This document shows, one piece after another, positions 12,590 through 24,335 of a stretch of 64,000 nucleotides of DNA. The translations under genes and the position numbers were made by a program. The notes beneath the pieces are model-generated. The model was not told the origin of the DNA, searched no databases, and saw nothing but the letters and a program-made list of their open reading frames with translations. Numbering within the stretch: the stretch's first letter is position 1; each line of letters starts with the position of its first letter. This DNA is from Quercus robur (Eukaryota > Streptophyta > Magnoliopsida > Fagales > Fagaceae), in contig NC_065541.1 of the NCBI RefSeq assembly GCF_932294415.1, positions 54,042,290-54,106,289 of the forward strand, read 5' to 3'.

Positions 12590-13205
12590 TTCCTAATGTT
12601 CTATAATTTCTCACAAAGATTTGGCAATAAAACTCTCAACTCTCCACTCATCAACATTGTTCAACTAAGGCGGTGGAATTGTTTGCCATCCTATCAAGTT
12701 CTCATTCCCCTCCCGCTAGATCAACAATTCATAATATATAAGCGGCATAAATCACCGATGGGTTGGTTCAAACTTAATACCGACGGATCTTCTATGAAAA
12801 ATCCTAGTTCAGTTAGATGTAAAGGGATTACTCGCGATGATAGTGGTAACTAGGTAAAGGAAAGGCTTTCTCTAGGTCCATTGGCAAAGCAACTAGCATG
12901 CTTGCCAAATTGACTTTAAGAGATGGCCTTGGCCTAGCTATATAGAGACTTAGGAATTACACATCTTATGGAGGAATTGGATGCACAAGAGTTTGTTTTG
13001 CTCCTAAAAAATGAGCACTCACCTAATTTACTGATCCTGAGTATTATAACTGCTTGTAGAAATATGAACCAAGCTTTTTATAGTTAGGAAGTCAAGCATA
13101 TTTTCAAAGAATCCAACAAATGTGCTAATGGTTTTGCCAAGAGAGACTATTCTCAAATGGCTGACTCTATTTTGTATAAAGAACCCCTTCTTATTATGTA
13201 TTATT
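12590..13205 (+). pseudogene. LINE-type RNase H domain relic 2
   Basis: The plus strand begins with an open frame (12596-12853) holding GWFKLNTDGSSMKNP, the classic start of the RNase H-like domain of plant LINEs. After a stop, more blocks follow: ELDAQEFVLLLKNEHSP near 12978 and SNKCANGFAKRDYSQ near 13112. These correspond to the central and C-terminal parts of the same domain. Several stops and frame changes show it is a pseudogene. It is distinct from the copy at 11160. Confidence 0.75.
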
Positions 13206-13281
13206 TTTAAAAGAGTTTGATAACTTTGTAAGTTTGTAAGAACTTAAACTCTAAATATATGAGTTTAACTTTATTGGGTTT

Positions 13282-13445
13282 TACTAACGTATGCCCTTAG
13301 GGCATATGTTAGTAAGCAATTTCTGGAAAATTTTTATCGGGAATTAAAAAAACTATAAAAAAGTTTGATAGCTTTTTCAATTTCCAATAAAAAATTTCTT
13401 AAAATTGATTGTTATTATATGCCTTAAGGGCATAAATTAAGCAGA
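13282..13445. repeat. MITE with palindromic end
   Basis: The left end is a 33-nt near-perfect palindrome at 13282-13314 (tactaacgtatgccct followed by its complement with one mismatch). The right end repeats the core atgccttaagggcata near 13420-13433. A related copy lies at 39970-40136. No coding capacity. Confidence 0.6.
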
Positions 13446-13808
13446 CCTAATTTTATTTACCCAAAAAAAAGCAAGGTCTTTTGTTGACTGTCGTGTTGTA
13501 CACTTATATACTGCCCGCAAAGTTTTCAGACTCAAACCGTTTATTGAACCGTAAAAGGGAGAAGTTCAAGGTTTTTGAGGTTAAACCGGAATCGAACCAT
13601 GATGACGTCATAATTAATTTAATAATTATTTTAAATATATATAAAAACATTAAATTAATAAAAAATAGAAAAATTAACTAAAATAGTTTAATTCATTTAG
13701 AGAATTAACATTACTTTAAATATTAATCTAATACAAGAATTTATTGTATAAATATTATAAAAATATTAAGTAAAAATATCATTACGTTAATTTCTAATCT
13801 AAAATATC
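13446..13808. other. AT-rich intergenic, nothing recognised
   Basis: AT-rich sequence with an open but lysine/isoleucine-rich chance frame. Nothing supported. Confidence 0.6.
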
Positions 13809-13945
13809 TACGTCCACAATATTTTTACAATAAATTATAGGTAGGTTCAAATTTGATCATATCATTGAGATTACTTTTTTGTTCCAATAATAACAACTAG
13901 TAACAACCAATCACTTCAAATTTATTGTGAAAATATCGTAGGCAT
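13809..13945. repeat. Short MITE with about 30-bp imperfect TIRs
   Basis: The left end (acaatatttttacaataaat, 13817 on) and the right end (tttattgtgaaaatatcgt, 13921 on) are inverted copies with a few mismatches and enclose about 100 bp. Widespread plant MITEs have this layout. No clear target duplication. Confidence 0.65.
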
Positions 13946-14169
13946 AATCTTTCTATTTCTAACCCAATACAAATTTAAAATCTTTTTCTTTTTATTCCCT
14001 CCATTCACCTGCCACTCCACAGCAACACATCACGGTTTGATCAGTACATCAACTTTACCTTTTATTTATTTATTTAATTTCCCTAAGGCTTCCATTTCCC
14101 AAGGTTTAATCTACACCACACCTTTAAAAAAAATCTCTGCACCAAGTTAGCCTTTAACTTCTACATCTT

Positions 14170-14510
14170 TTTCCCTTCTATCGTCTTCTAATCTTCATTT
14201 CTTCCGTCACTCCAACTTCCCAGAACATGTTATAGTCAGCTCCAAAGAGTGCCTCTACTTGTGCTGTAGAATTTTTACCTGCCATCCCCTAAGATCTCTC
14301 TCATATAGTTAGAGTCGGGGCCGAGTTCTCGTATATCTTGCTCAACGCTATCTATAAATTCGATTTCCTCTCTGTCTCTTTGTTCCGGGCTCCACTCTAG
14401 GTAGGTGTCCAGCTCGCCCCGCTTCTCGTCAAAGAAGTGAATAAAGGCTTCTTCCAGAAACTTTCAGAGACAAGGATAAAGCTAAAGGAGAGACCATGGC
14501 TTTAAGAATC
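14170..14510 (-). pseudogene. Unrecognised coding relic, one possible exon
   Basis: Read on the minus strand, 14460-14279 gives 60 codons with strongly protein-like composition: DEKRGELDTYLEWSPEQRD, then IEFIDSVEQDIRELGPDSNY and MREILGDG. The stretch is bounded by an AG acceptor-like site after a pyrimidine-rich run (14461) and an ideal AG/GTAAAA donor (14279). Beyond the donor a different frame is also protein-like (TAQVEALFGADYNMFWE), so a one-base indel rather than splicing is the alternative. I do not recognise the family. It is flanked by microsatellite and MITE sequence, so it may be a captured or displaced gene piece. Confidence 0.45.
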
Positions 14511-14645
14511 GGGGGAAAAAAAAAAAGGCAAGTTAGCTGGTCGGAGGAGTGTTGCTGCGAGTCTGGTGCAAGTGCAACGGCCTTGGAGCCGCACCCGTGC
14601 TTTCTAGACTCCCAGCAGTTGTGTTTGTTTTTCTTTTGTTTTTCT

Positions 14646-14648
14646 GTG

Positions 14649-14679
<31 letters not shown>

Positions 14680-14688
14680 TTTTTTTAA
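14646..14688. repeat. (GT)n then poly-T microsatellite
   Basis: A (tg)n run followed by about 24 T. It creates chance open frames on both strands. A second (GT)n-(G)n run lies at 14912-14940. Confidence 0.9.
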
Positions 14689-14944
14689 GGTTCAGATTCA
14701 AAGGGAAGCAGGGAACCGTGAGAAGCAGTTTGATCACGGTTCTCATAACCGTAAGGTCCGACTACGGTTTGCATGGGTCCCTTTTTTTTCCCATAGAGCG
14801 GTTCTTGAGACTAAAAGAACTACAAAAATGAGCGGTTCGAGGTTTTCCCAGTTGGACCATACAGTACGGTCTGGGTTTCAAAACCTTGACTGCCCGTACA
14901 TAGTGCAACTTTTTGTGTGTGTGTGTGTGTGGGGGGGGGGATTC

Positions 14945-15978
14945 TAGGGGTGTCAATTCAGGTTAGCGTATCGGGTTCATGTCGTGTCAAGGTATGAGTA
15001 TTCGACTAAATGACTCAACCCTAACCCGATCCATTTAATAATCGTGTCATGATCTTTCAACCCTAACCCGACCTGTTAATAAGGCGAGTTGACTTGACCC
15101 AACCCATTTGACATGCTTAATAAATAAGTCGTGTTAGGTTGACATGAATGTAACACAACTCATTTCAACTTGCATAATATTAAATATAACATCCATTTAG
15201 AAATAATTTTTTTTACATCCCAAAAAATAGTGCATACACTTCAAGTTTTTAACCCACATTCAAAATAATATAGTTCAACAAAAATATAACATTCATCTAG
15301 AAATAAGTTCTTTACACTCCAAAGAAGTGCATGCACTTCAAACCAAATTCAAAATATCAAAGTTTAACAAAAATAAAATAACATAGTTTAACAAAAATGT
15401 AATATCCTTAGAACTCGTCAAATGCTAAGTATCAATATTGAAAGAATTTGAGCAAACAGTAGACTAATCCTGACTATGACCATGATTATTATTCATAGAT
15501 TCTTTGTTGATGTCCAAATTCATAACATCTTCCACAAACTCATCTAATTTCATTTGTGCAAGTTCTATGTCAAAAAAAAAAAAAAAAGTATTAGTAGCTC
15601 TAGGGTTTGTAAAGTTTCAATTTTCAATTATATCCCTTGTAAATTTTTGTAATTACTCACTTTTCTTTTCAAATTTAAAATATATGTTGGATATAAAAGG
15701 TATTTGACAAATCTAAAATAAAATAAATATTTATTTGTTATACGAGTTAAACGGGTTCTGTTAAGTAGGTCATTTTGGATTTACACAAATAAATTGACGT
15801 GTCAAACGTGTCTATTGCTAGTTATGCGGGTTGACTTGCTTATGACACATTTCTTATTGTGTCGCTTTCGGGTCGACCCATTTATGACCTAAATCTATTA
15901 AGGCCCAATCCTAACCCGAAAAAACCCGTGTCGGGTTTGTGTCGTGTTCACGAGTTGGGTCGAACATTGACACCCCTA
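14945..15978. mobile_element. Non-autonomous hAT element, 1034 bp
   Basis: The ends are inverted copies: taggggtgtcaat at 14945 and attgacaccccta ending 15978. They are flanked by an 8-bp target duplication with one mismatch (ggggattc at 14937-14944, ggggactc at 15979-15986). The 8-bp duplication and these end sequences fit the hAT superfamily. Both subterminal regions are crowded with aacccga/gggtcg motifs, likely transposase-binding repeats. No transposase frame inside. It landed beside a (GT)n(G)n tract. Confidence 0.88.
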
Positions 15979-15986
15979 GGGGACTC

Positions 15987-17691
15987 CCATGCCAAATCTC
16001 ATTAGTGCAACAGCATAGGTCAAAGTCGTATACGGCCAGCAAATTAGGTTTAATTTTCCCAATCGAGTTTCTAGTTTCTAAATATGCCGAAGCCATATTT
16101 AACAAAAAGGGCAAATTACAAATAAAGTTATAGTTTCTATATATATATATATGCTGAACCGTCTTTAACTAGAAAGGCAAATTCCAAATATAGTTTAAGT
16201 TCTTTTTACATGCTAACAATACATTATTGAAAGTTGAACATGGCAAACAGATTTGACAGATTCCCTTAATCTACAATATCCACTCCATCTGATTCCCACA
16301 ATTTAAGTCATATTCAGTTTTTGACTGATTTTTGTTTTCTAAAGTTATAGTCTCTACCTACTGTTTTACTTTTACCAAATTTTCTTTAGAAGTATAGTCC
16401 TTATTCTAGTGGGCTTAGTGTTTCCTCGTTTAGGTACATTTTGGTAACTTAACATAATAACAATAAATAAAATTTATTCATATCAAATCAACGACTAAAA
16501 CTTCCTAAAAAAAAAAAAAATTCAACGAAAAAAATTAATTAAGAACCTTATGTGCATTGATTCAAAAACAAAAATAAATAGAGTAATGCAAGTCAATACA
16601 GAGGATTTCAAGAGTAATATTGTTTGAAATTCAAGTAGTTAATGTAGAATACAAAAATTCAAGATTAAATTAATGAGTGAAAAATAAAATCAACATTTAT
16701 TTAGTGTTAAAAAAGCATATAAATGACAGAAAAGATACAATAATTATTTCTTAACATATTTCAACTTAATCATCTATGAAAATGTAACTCAAAATTCTTT
16801 TAAATCCTAAAAATTCTTTATGATTAATTTTTTACTAAATTTCTTAATAATTTTCCTTTACTTGAAAGTTGAAAATTACCCTAAATTCTCCTATAAAAAT
16901 AAAATTATATCATATCCAATCTATCACCTAATTCCAAACACAAAAAGTTAAGAAAAATAAACTTTTAGAACAAAAAAAAAATGATGAATTGTTGATATGA
17001 AGATGAAAGAAAAATATAATTTTGAGAAAAATGTAAAAACAGAGCAATTTAACATGAAAAATAAAGATTTCAATTCGGCTATATCCAAATACTCAATATT
17101 TTGTTTAATTCACCAAAACCACAAAGAAAAAAAAAATGATAGAGCAAGTTGTTATCCTTTTTTTTTTTTTAACTAGATCAACACCCACATATGTATATGT
17201 GTGTGTATATAGTTAGCCACCACTTTCTTTATTTTTTTATTTGATTCTTATAACTGAAAATGGTAATATAACTAGGAAAATATAAAGAAAATAAAAATAA
17301 AGGATTTATTTTTCTAATCACAAAGTTTAAGCATATAGTAGATAAGAAAACAAAATTATTAATAAGATCGTGCCTCCCCTTCCTCCACATATATACATGA
17401 ATATAAATTAATTCCAAAGAGGGTGTGGAGGGATGAGGTACCTCGAGGTATCGGTGATCCATGGTTGAGTTAGAACACTTTTTGAGGTGGTTTACGTCTT
17501 CAATTAGGTATCACCACTTAGGTTTAGGTATTTTTTAAATAATTTTTATTTTATTTTATTTTTTATTTTTTTAATGAGCGGGTCACAAGTGTATGTTAGT
17601 TGGTCCTTTTATTTTGTTGATATCTTTGGATTAACTTAATTTTTGAGAGGGAATGATGTATATTTGAAACTCTAAACTTTTAATTTTAACT
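15987..17691. other. AT-rich intergenic, nothing recognised
   Basis: About 1.7 kb of AT-rich sequence with A/T homopolymers and a (TA)n run near 16139. No supported gene or element. Confidence 0.6.
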
Positions 17692-17704
17692 ATATGTATT
17701 ATTA

Positions 17705-17871
17705 GTGGGTTCCAATTAGCTTAATTGATAAAGTCTCTGATAGTTATATAAGAGATCTGGGGTTCAATTCCTGCCTACACCAAAAACTGATTGATGTTTT
17801 GGTCTTATGATAATGAGCTATCATTAAGAGTGGATGATATAAGTTGAAACTCTCTAAAAAAAAAAAAAATT
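17705..17871 (+). repeat. tRNA-derived SINE (family 1), full length
   Basis: The head carries polymerase III-like boxes: an A-box-like ttagcttaattgataaag and a B-box-like ggggttcaattcc at 17759. The body follows and ends in actctct plus poly-A. A 13-bp target duplication with one mismatch flanks it (atatgtattatta at 17692-17704, atatgtactatta at 17872-17884). The boxes are degenerate compared with a tRNA gene, so this is a SINE and not a tRNA. Confidence 0.82.
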
Positions 17872-17884
17872 ATATGTACTATTA

Positions 17885-19047
17885 AAAAAATATTTAACTT
17901 TACTATACATACATATTCAATCTCTTAATGGAGTTCAAGATGATTCATAAATCTATAATCAGATGGTGATTTATTTCATACTTTTGTCTTAGAGGCATCA
18001 GTGTACTAATAAGGAATTCGTTGTAGATAATGAGCTCAACCCGTAGAGAGAGATTGAGCGATTCATGCATCTTGCCTACTTTACAAGCTGGCCGAAGGGC
18101 ACAAATAGAGGTGAGACCATGTCACTTATAGCTTGTTTTGGTATAAATTCCACTTTTTGTGTTCTTGCTACTTGTTAGTTCTCTTTCCTCATTTAGAATT
18201 CCCGTGCTCTGAGCCCACCAAATTGATGCTCATCTCAAAATATCTTTTTGATGACATGGCTTTTGTACTAATTCGAGATCATTTGATAATGCTTTGATCA
18301 CGATTAGATCATTATTTAATCATGTGATAGGAGGAAATATGTCATTATTGTACTTTGATAATATTGTTTTGTTACTCCTTTAATAATCTGGTCATAGATA
18401 GTCATAATCTTGTTCTTAGGCTTTGGCATCCAAGAAAAAGATCAATCTTGTTCGGAGGATTTGTATAATTTATAGGTCTCCCACAAATTTTAACCAACAT
18501 TATCCTATTATACAGCTTGCATATATATATATATATATACACTATTTTTCTTTTTCTTTTTTTGAGACTATTTTTTGTTGTTGTTTCTCCTTTTTGTAGT
18601 CATATTAACTATTGTAGATTATTTATTTATTTTTTTTAAATCTTCTTAAGCCGACAAAAATACTGTTAGTTTTCAATCACCATTTTTTTTTGGCACGACT
18701 TAAAAAAAAAAAACCTATTATTATGGACTTGTGTAATGAAATCATCAACAGTTTTTAATATAAAATGTCAGAAAAGTAAAGTATATGTAATTAAACTACA
18801 TATAATTGGAACCCACCACCAATTAAAAAAAAAAAAAAAAAAGAAGAAGAAGAAGATGAACTAATTAAAGCTTTCCATCTAAGCTGTTGGGAAATTTTTT
18901 GTATCTATAGTATTGCTAAAGAAAAAAGTTGAGTGATAAAAGTTGTAACATAAAAATTGTCTTTCTAAACATTCTCTAACTTTAATTACTCTTGTCATTT
19001 ATTCTTCTCCTGAAAAATTATTAGGTAATTCTAGAATATAGTAACGT
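17885..19047. other. AT-rich intergenic, nothing recognised
   Basis: AT-rich, with (TA)n near 18521-18539 and an A run with (AAG)n near 18824-18856. No gene seen. Confidence 0.55.
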
Positions 19048-19052
19048 GAACC

Positions 19053-19220
19053 ATCGCGTACCCTTGGTGCGGTGGTCACTTCAGAAGTATATATAAATAT
19101 TTGTGAGGTGTGAGAGGTAAGGGTCGGAGTTCAAGTCTCCAGGAGAGAACTTTACATACATATACACTTAGATTAGGTTAGAATAAAAATTCTATCTTGT
19201 ATAAAATATATATATATATA
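19053..19220 (+). repeat. tRNA-derived SINE (family 2)
   Basis: The head gcgtacccttggtgcggtgg resembles a tRNA-type A box and ggagttcaagtctcc a B box. The body acacttagattaggttagaataaaa and a (TA)n tail follow. A second copy is at 24167-24335. The flanking sequence (aattattag.taattctagaata) occurs on both sides (about 19015 and 19257), so the host site is locally duplicated. Confidence 0.7.
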
Positions 19221-19593
19221 TATTAACATGATGCTTTCATTTATTCTCCTCCCGAAAAAATTATTAGATAATTCTAGAATACAGTAACATGATGCTTTCT
19301 TCTTTTATATTTATGATAGTTCATATCATGAATTTAATTAGTGAGATCGGCTATAAGTATAAGAGAATAAGTATCACGTTATCATATTCTAAAAGTACTT
19401 TACTTTCTTCCCATCCACAATTTTTTTCTTTTTCTTTTCTCTCTTAGGGGAATTTTGACAAGCATGCCCCCATAAATCTAATATATATGAAGGCGATAGC
19501 TGGTTTCATACAATAAAACAAGTAGTTTCCATGGCTGTTTAATTACTGAGCTTCCCCTTGAACGGCCTTGGCTTTTCTCTCCTCTCGCGGCGC

Positions 19594-19618
19594 CGCCCCC
19601 CCCCCCCCCCCCCCCCCC
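19594..19618. repeat. Poly-C tract upstream of the GA20ox start
   Basis: About 24 C in a row, 110 bp before the start codon of the gibberellin 20-oxidase gene, following a pyrimidine-rich stretch. Length is probably unstable. Confidence 0.85.
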
Positions 19619-19731
19619 TAAAAAACCTTCCTTTTTTAAACTCTCTTTTCCTCTTTCCTCCTCCACTACCCCTCTCTCTCAACCAAAATAGTTATCCAAT
19701 TCTTGGATCATAAACTTGTTGCACTTCAAAC

Positions 19732-21473
19732 ATGCCATTAATGCTTCCTAGTAAGCTTCCCTCACCAGCAAACGAAACAAATAATGAAAATGATAAAAAA
19801 AAAGCTCTGGTTTTTGATTCATCGGTTCTTCAATATGAATCCAACATACCATCACATTTCATATGGCCTGACCATGAAAAACCATGCGCTGAGTTGCCAG
19901 AACTTCTAGTTCCCCCTATAGACTTGAAGGCCTTCCTCTCTGGAGACCCACTAGCAGTCTCAAATGCTTCTCGGCTAGTCAATGAGGCATGCAAGAAGCA
20001 CGGGTTCTTTCTAGTTACAAATCATGGCGTAGATTCAAGTCTATTACTTAAAGCACACGAGTACACGGACAACTTTTTTGGCATAAAACTCTCAGAAAAG
20101 CAAAGAGCTCAAAGAAAGCATGGTGAACACTGTGGTTACGCTAGTAGCTTTACTGGCAGGTTCTCCTCCAAGCTTCCATGGAAGGAGACACTTTCTTTCC
20201 GATATTGTGACAGTGATCACTCCTCCAAAATTGTCCAAGACTATTTATTGAATGTGATGGGAGAAGATTTCAGACAGTTCGGGTAAGGAAAAAAAAAAAA
20301 AAAGAATTATATTATATAGAATACAAGAACATGTTTGATTCGTTATCAAAAATGTTTTCTCGATTTCAATTATGGTTTTCATTTCCCAGGAAAAGTGAAA
20401 AGCATCTTGCACTTTTCTTGGACCCATTTTCACATCATGAGTTTTCATGACTTTTTTTTTTTTACTCTAATTACAACTAAATACATTTTCTACGTATCTA
20501 TTATCCCATGAGTTTTCCTCATCTATGGGAACAAGCAGAGGGGTACAGATGATTTTTATTCGGTTAATTAAGTTATGTACCTATTTTGCTTTTTCGTTAA
20601 ACTATCGGTTTGTTTTGTTTTAGGAGGGTGTACCAGGAATATTGTGAAGCCATGAGTACTCTATCTCTGGAGATCATGGAGCTTCTGGGAATGAGTCTTG
20701 GAGTTGGCCAAAAGTACTTCAGAGAATACTTTGAAGGACATGATTCAATAATGAGATTAAACTATTACCCACTATGCCAAAAGCCAGATCTAACCCTAGG
20801 AACGGGTCCACATTGCGATCCCACATCTTTAACAGTCCTTCACGAAGATCAAGTTGGCGGACTTCAAGTGTTCGTAGATGACAAATGGCACTATATTGGT
20901 CCCAACCCAGATGCTTTTGTTGTCAACATTGGTGACACATTTATGGTGAGATTATCAAGTTAATTTTTGAAGTTAAATTACATATAGTTTGCATGTTCCA
21001 TGAAAAATTAAATTTTGTGATGCCTGTGTTTTGCATGCATCAAGAACAAGTTGTGAGTTAATAGGAGCGAATCAAGAGAACAGCGATGGTAAAAAGTTTG
21101 GGTATATAAAGTCGCTCTTAGTTGACTACTTTTGATTATGTGATTCATGTTCCCTAGCCTTTCATTTTTAATAAAAAATTCTCCACCTAAGGGCCAGTTT
21201 GTACGTACCACATACTTTTTTTTTTTTTTTGGGCTACAGTACAACCACAAACTTTCATAACCGAAAGGTTATAAATATCATTTTGTTCCAAAATAGATTA
21301 GATGCTTCTTGTTTTTTTTTTTCTGGATTGTCCCAATATATATGCATTTCTAAAAATGAAAGGATTTATCTATTTATCTTTTCACATTATCATCAAATAT
21401 AGATGCACCCTTTTTTACCCACCTAAGGGTATTTTAGGAAGATTGTTATTTATAAAAACAGGTAAAAATTCTC

Positions 21474-21509
<36 letters not shown>

Positions 21510-21970
21510 AAAAAAAAAATGTATGAAAGATGTGAAATAAATTGTGTGAGAAAATCATTACCGATCTTATAATTTCTATTAAAAAATAAAATGACAATCT
21601 ATGTGTATTGCAACTTTGAGCCTTGACAACTTAAAAGTTGAGATAGAGAGTAATAAAGGTTAAATGTGCAAACTTTCAGGCCCTTTCAAATGGGATTTAC
21701 AAGAGTTGCTTGCACAGAGCAGTGGTAAACAACAGAAGTGTTAGGAAATCTCTTGCGTTCTTTTTATGCCCAAGGAGGGACCGAGTTGTGACTCCACCAG
21801 GAAGCTTGGTCAATGCTGAAAATCCAAGAGCATATCCAGACTTTACATGGCCGACTTTTCTCGAATTCACGCAGAAACATTACCGGGCCGACATGAAAAC
21901 CCTTGATGCTTTCTCAAACTGGCTTCAACAGAATCATCATCACAAGGGTATCCAAGAAAACACAAAATGA
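19732..21970 (+). CDS. GA20ox: Gibberellin 20-oxidase (three exons, intact)
   Basis: 2-Oxoglutarate/Fe(II) dioxygenase that oxidises C-20 of gibberellin precursors (GA12/GA53 towards GA9/GA20), a rate-setting soluble step of gibberellin synthesis. Exons are 19732-20282, 20624-20945 and 21680-21970, with GT/AG introns of 341 and 734 bp, giving 387 aa, a normal length. Residues 60-160 form the N-terminal dioxygenase domain with the GA20ox signature LPWKETLSF (148-156). The catalytic domain holds [20 protein letters not shown] (230-249). Iron ligands are H247, D249 and H303, and 2-oxoglutarate is bound by R313 and S315. The start is the first Met in frame after a pyrimidine-rich leader. Three exons in these positions are the usual GA20ox structure. 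No lesion seen. Confidence 0.95.
20283..20623 (+). other. GA20ox intron 1
   Basis: Starts gtaagg and ends tttgttttag. It splits the Gly184 codon (phase 2), giving FGRVYQEY across the junction. It contains poly-A and poly-T runs. Confidence 0.9.
20946..21679 (+). other. GA20ox intron 2
   Basis: Starts gtgaga and ends aactttcag, phase 0 after Met291. It holds a (TA)n(TG)n microsatellite at about 21475-21510 and several T runs. No other feature seen. Confidence 0.9.
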
Positions 21971-22173
21971 TAATTTTGAACTGTCCGTTACCCATTATGC
22001 TGACATGAATGGGCAGAGAGTGAGAAGTGAAGGATTTGGTGTTTTTTGGTGGGACTGTGAGGAAAAAGGTAACAGAAACTCCAAAAAGGAGGCCTTTCTT
22101 TATAATTAGCTTCTAGTGTGGTAGTGTTGGAAAGAATCATCAATCATGTATTGTGAATTAAGCAAATTATAGG

Positions 22174-22179
22174 AATAAA
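22174..22179 (+). terminator. Candidate poly(A) signal for GA20ox
   Basis: AATAAA about 205 bases after the stop codon, followed by AT-rich sequence. It is the first canonical hexamer I noticed downstream. Confidence 0.45.
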
Positions 22180-24082
22180 GAGCTTATAATGGGCTCCACA
22201 TGCATGTTAAATTTTCGTTGTGTCAAAACAACTACGTATATGTGTATGTTAAATGCGACCTAATAGGTGCATTTTTGTTGTATTACAATTTCCTTCACTT
22301 CATGCTAATTAAAATCTAACAAATTGTACGGATATAGTTCCTTTTAAGGGCATTTTTGCAATTCAATTTATGTATATTTTATTTTTTTAGTCTCTTGTAC
22401 AGAGAGAATTAAAGTTAAAAATCTTCATTCCCACTTATTATAACTATTGAATAATAATAATAAAATCTCTCAAAAAGAACATTAGGGCTACCTTTTCAAC
22501 CCATGAAAGGATAAGCCCGTTTCATTTGCATGGACTTAATTAATTTAATACAACAAAATATGTTCAAGTGAGATATATATATATATATATATATATTGTG
22601 TTAGCATATTTGACTTTGAAATTTGCATAACTTTCCATTTTCCGTACAAAAGAAAAGGGAATAAATAAAAAGGTGCTTCAAGAACCAACAGGGGACTATT
22701 ATTTGTTCTTCCAACCACAGTCACTTATCTTCACAGCTAAGATAATTTCCATCAAGGCCACAATGAAATTCTTATTTGATTAAATTAAGAGGAAAACAAA
22801 AATTGGTAATAATGGACCTGCAAGTACTAGTTTAATAAGAAAAGACAGGCTCTATTGATGTAAATACAACTCAACATTTATACATTCGAATATGATTATA
22901 TACAACCTTTATGCAACACTATTGGTCTTCTTCATGCACTTACCTCAAGTTGCTATTCTGCTTTGATTGTGAGGGGGATAAATGTGCCATCAACTTGCAG
23001 CTAAAATTTATCCAAAAAAACACTTAAAACGAAAGTCTTTATTTACTAACTTGCAGCTTCAGTTAGTTTCAATCAAAAGAAACTAATTATTATTAATTTA
23101 TAATAAATGAATATAATATATATTAGTGGATGTCTTATATTGTGAGGTTTTAATAAACTGTACATAAAAATTTGAAAATTTAAAACTAATCAAATAAGCC
23201 AACTGATACATAGATTAATGCTTAGTTTAGCTTAAAAAAATTTAAGATAATTTATCTACTTATAATAGACACACATCCTCAGAAGTAGCCCTTTATGATT
23301 ATTAATTGGATGAAACCTTGTAAAAGTAACCCTTAAATTTTTAGTTGAATTTTGTCTTCTGGCTAAGAGAGAGAGAGAGAGATGCTATGTTTTGAAAGCA
23401 AACTGGCTTTTTCTACAAATAAAGTTGCTTGAAGATTAAATGGTCCAAAATCCAAATCAATCAACATCATAAACAGAAATCTTCAACTGTGTAAAAACTA
23501 AAAACTTCACGTTTCATCTTTTCACGTGGAAATAAAAGCTTATGAGTTCATTGCTATTCTTGATCAAATTAAATATTGTTTTCTAGTCCACCAACTTGGG
23601 TCCCCAAAGGCCCAAACTCAAATACAAGTTCCTTTTATAGACACTCTCCAACACTTCTTATAGTCAAATATTTTTCATGTTGTTATTAAAAGAATATATA
23701 TATAAGAGTTTTTCCAGAATTATGATCAAGGTCTAAAAGCCTGTGTCTTAATATTTCAATTTTTGAAACGCTCAAATATCGACATAAACAATTGGATTTT
23801 AAGTTTAACTAGCAATATAGAGTTAAAACAATCAAGAACAAAAGTCAATTTGGTAGGTATGATTAGTACTCCAAATATATAGGAAGATCTCATATATGAC
23901 AGATTGATAGTTAATTTTCATATTTGTTGATTGACTCCAATAGCAAGCTAGTTTTTCTGTTTCTGTTAAATTTATCATATATGCTCCTCATCTGTATACT
24001 ATTTTTTTCACCTATACTATCTTTTGTATTCTGTCCTAAGTTTAATATAGTTTTCTTAGTTTGGTATGCACACGATGTTTGC
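22180..24082. other. AT-rich intergenic, nothing recognised
   Basis: About 1.9 kb with a (TA)n run near 22570-22594 and a (GA)n run near 23366-23382. Short open frames look random. No repeat family recognised. Confidence 0.55.
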
Positions 24083-24180
24083 CTTCTGTGGCTAATTAAA
24101 GATGAGATAGGCTATTACCGCGTACCCTTGGCTTCTGTGGCTAATTAAAGATAAGATAGGCTATTACCGCGTACCCTTGG
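24083..24180. repeat. 49-bp perfect-phase tandem duplication at a SINE head
   Basis: Two adjacent 49-bp units (24083-24131 and 24132-24180), starting cttctgtggctaattaaag and differing at one base. Each unit ends with the first bases of SINE family 2 (gcgtacccttgg), so the duplication happened after that SINE inserted. Confidence 0.9.
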
Positions 24181-24335
24181 CGTGATGGACTGATAGTCAC
24201 TCTATAAGTACAAAGTTCTTGTGGAGTGTACGGAGCAAAGGTTAGAGTTCAAGTCTTTAGAAATAAGTTTCACACACATATACACTTAAATTAGGTTAGA
24301 GTAGAATTTCTATTTTGTATAAAAAAAAAGAAAAA
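24167..24335 (+). repeat. tRNA-derived SINE (family 2), second copy
   Basis: Same layout as 19053-19220: head gcgtacccttggcgtgatgg, B-box-like agagttcaagtct, body acacttaaattaggttagag, then A-rich tail with aaaaaag repeats. Confidence 0.75.

Noticed and set aside
12596-12853. An intact small gene from the first open frame
   Set aside because: The RNase H-like domain clearly continues past the stop in broken form, so it is a relic, not a gene.
14429-14956. Open frames on both strands over (GT)n and poly-T
   Set aside because: They are produced by microsatellites and homopolymers. Only the separate piece at 14279-14460 has protein-like composition.
17705-17871. Possible tRNA gene
   Set aside because: A/B boxes are present, but no cloverleaf can be drawn and there is a poly-A tail with target duplication, so it is a SINE.
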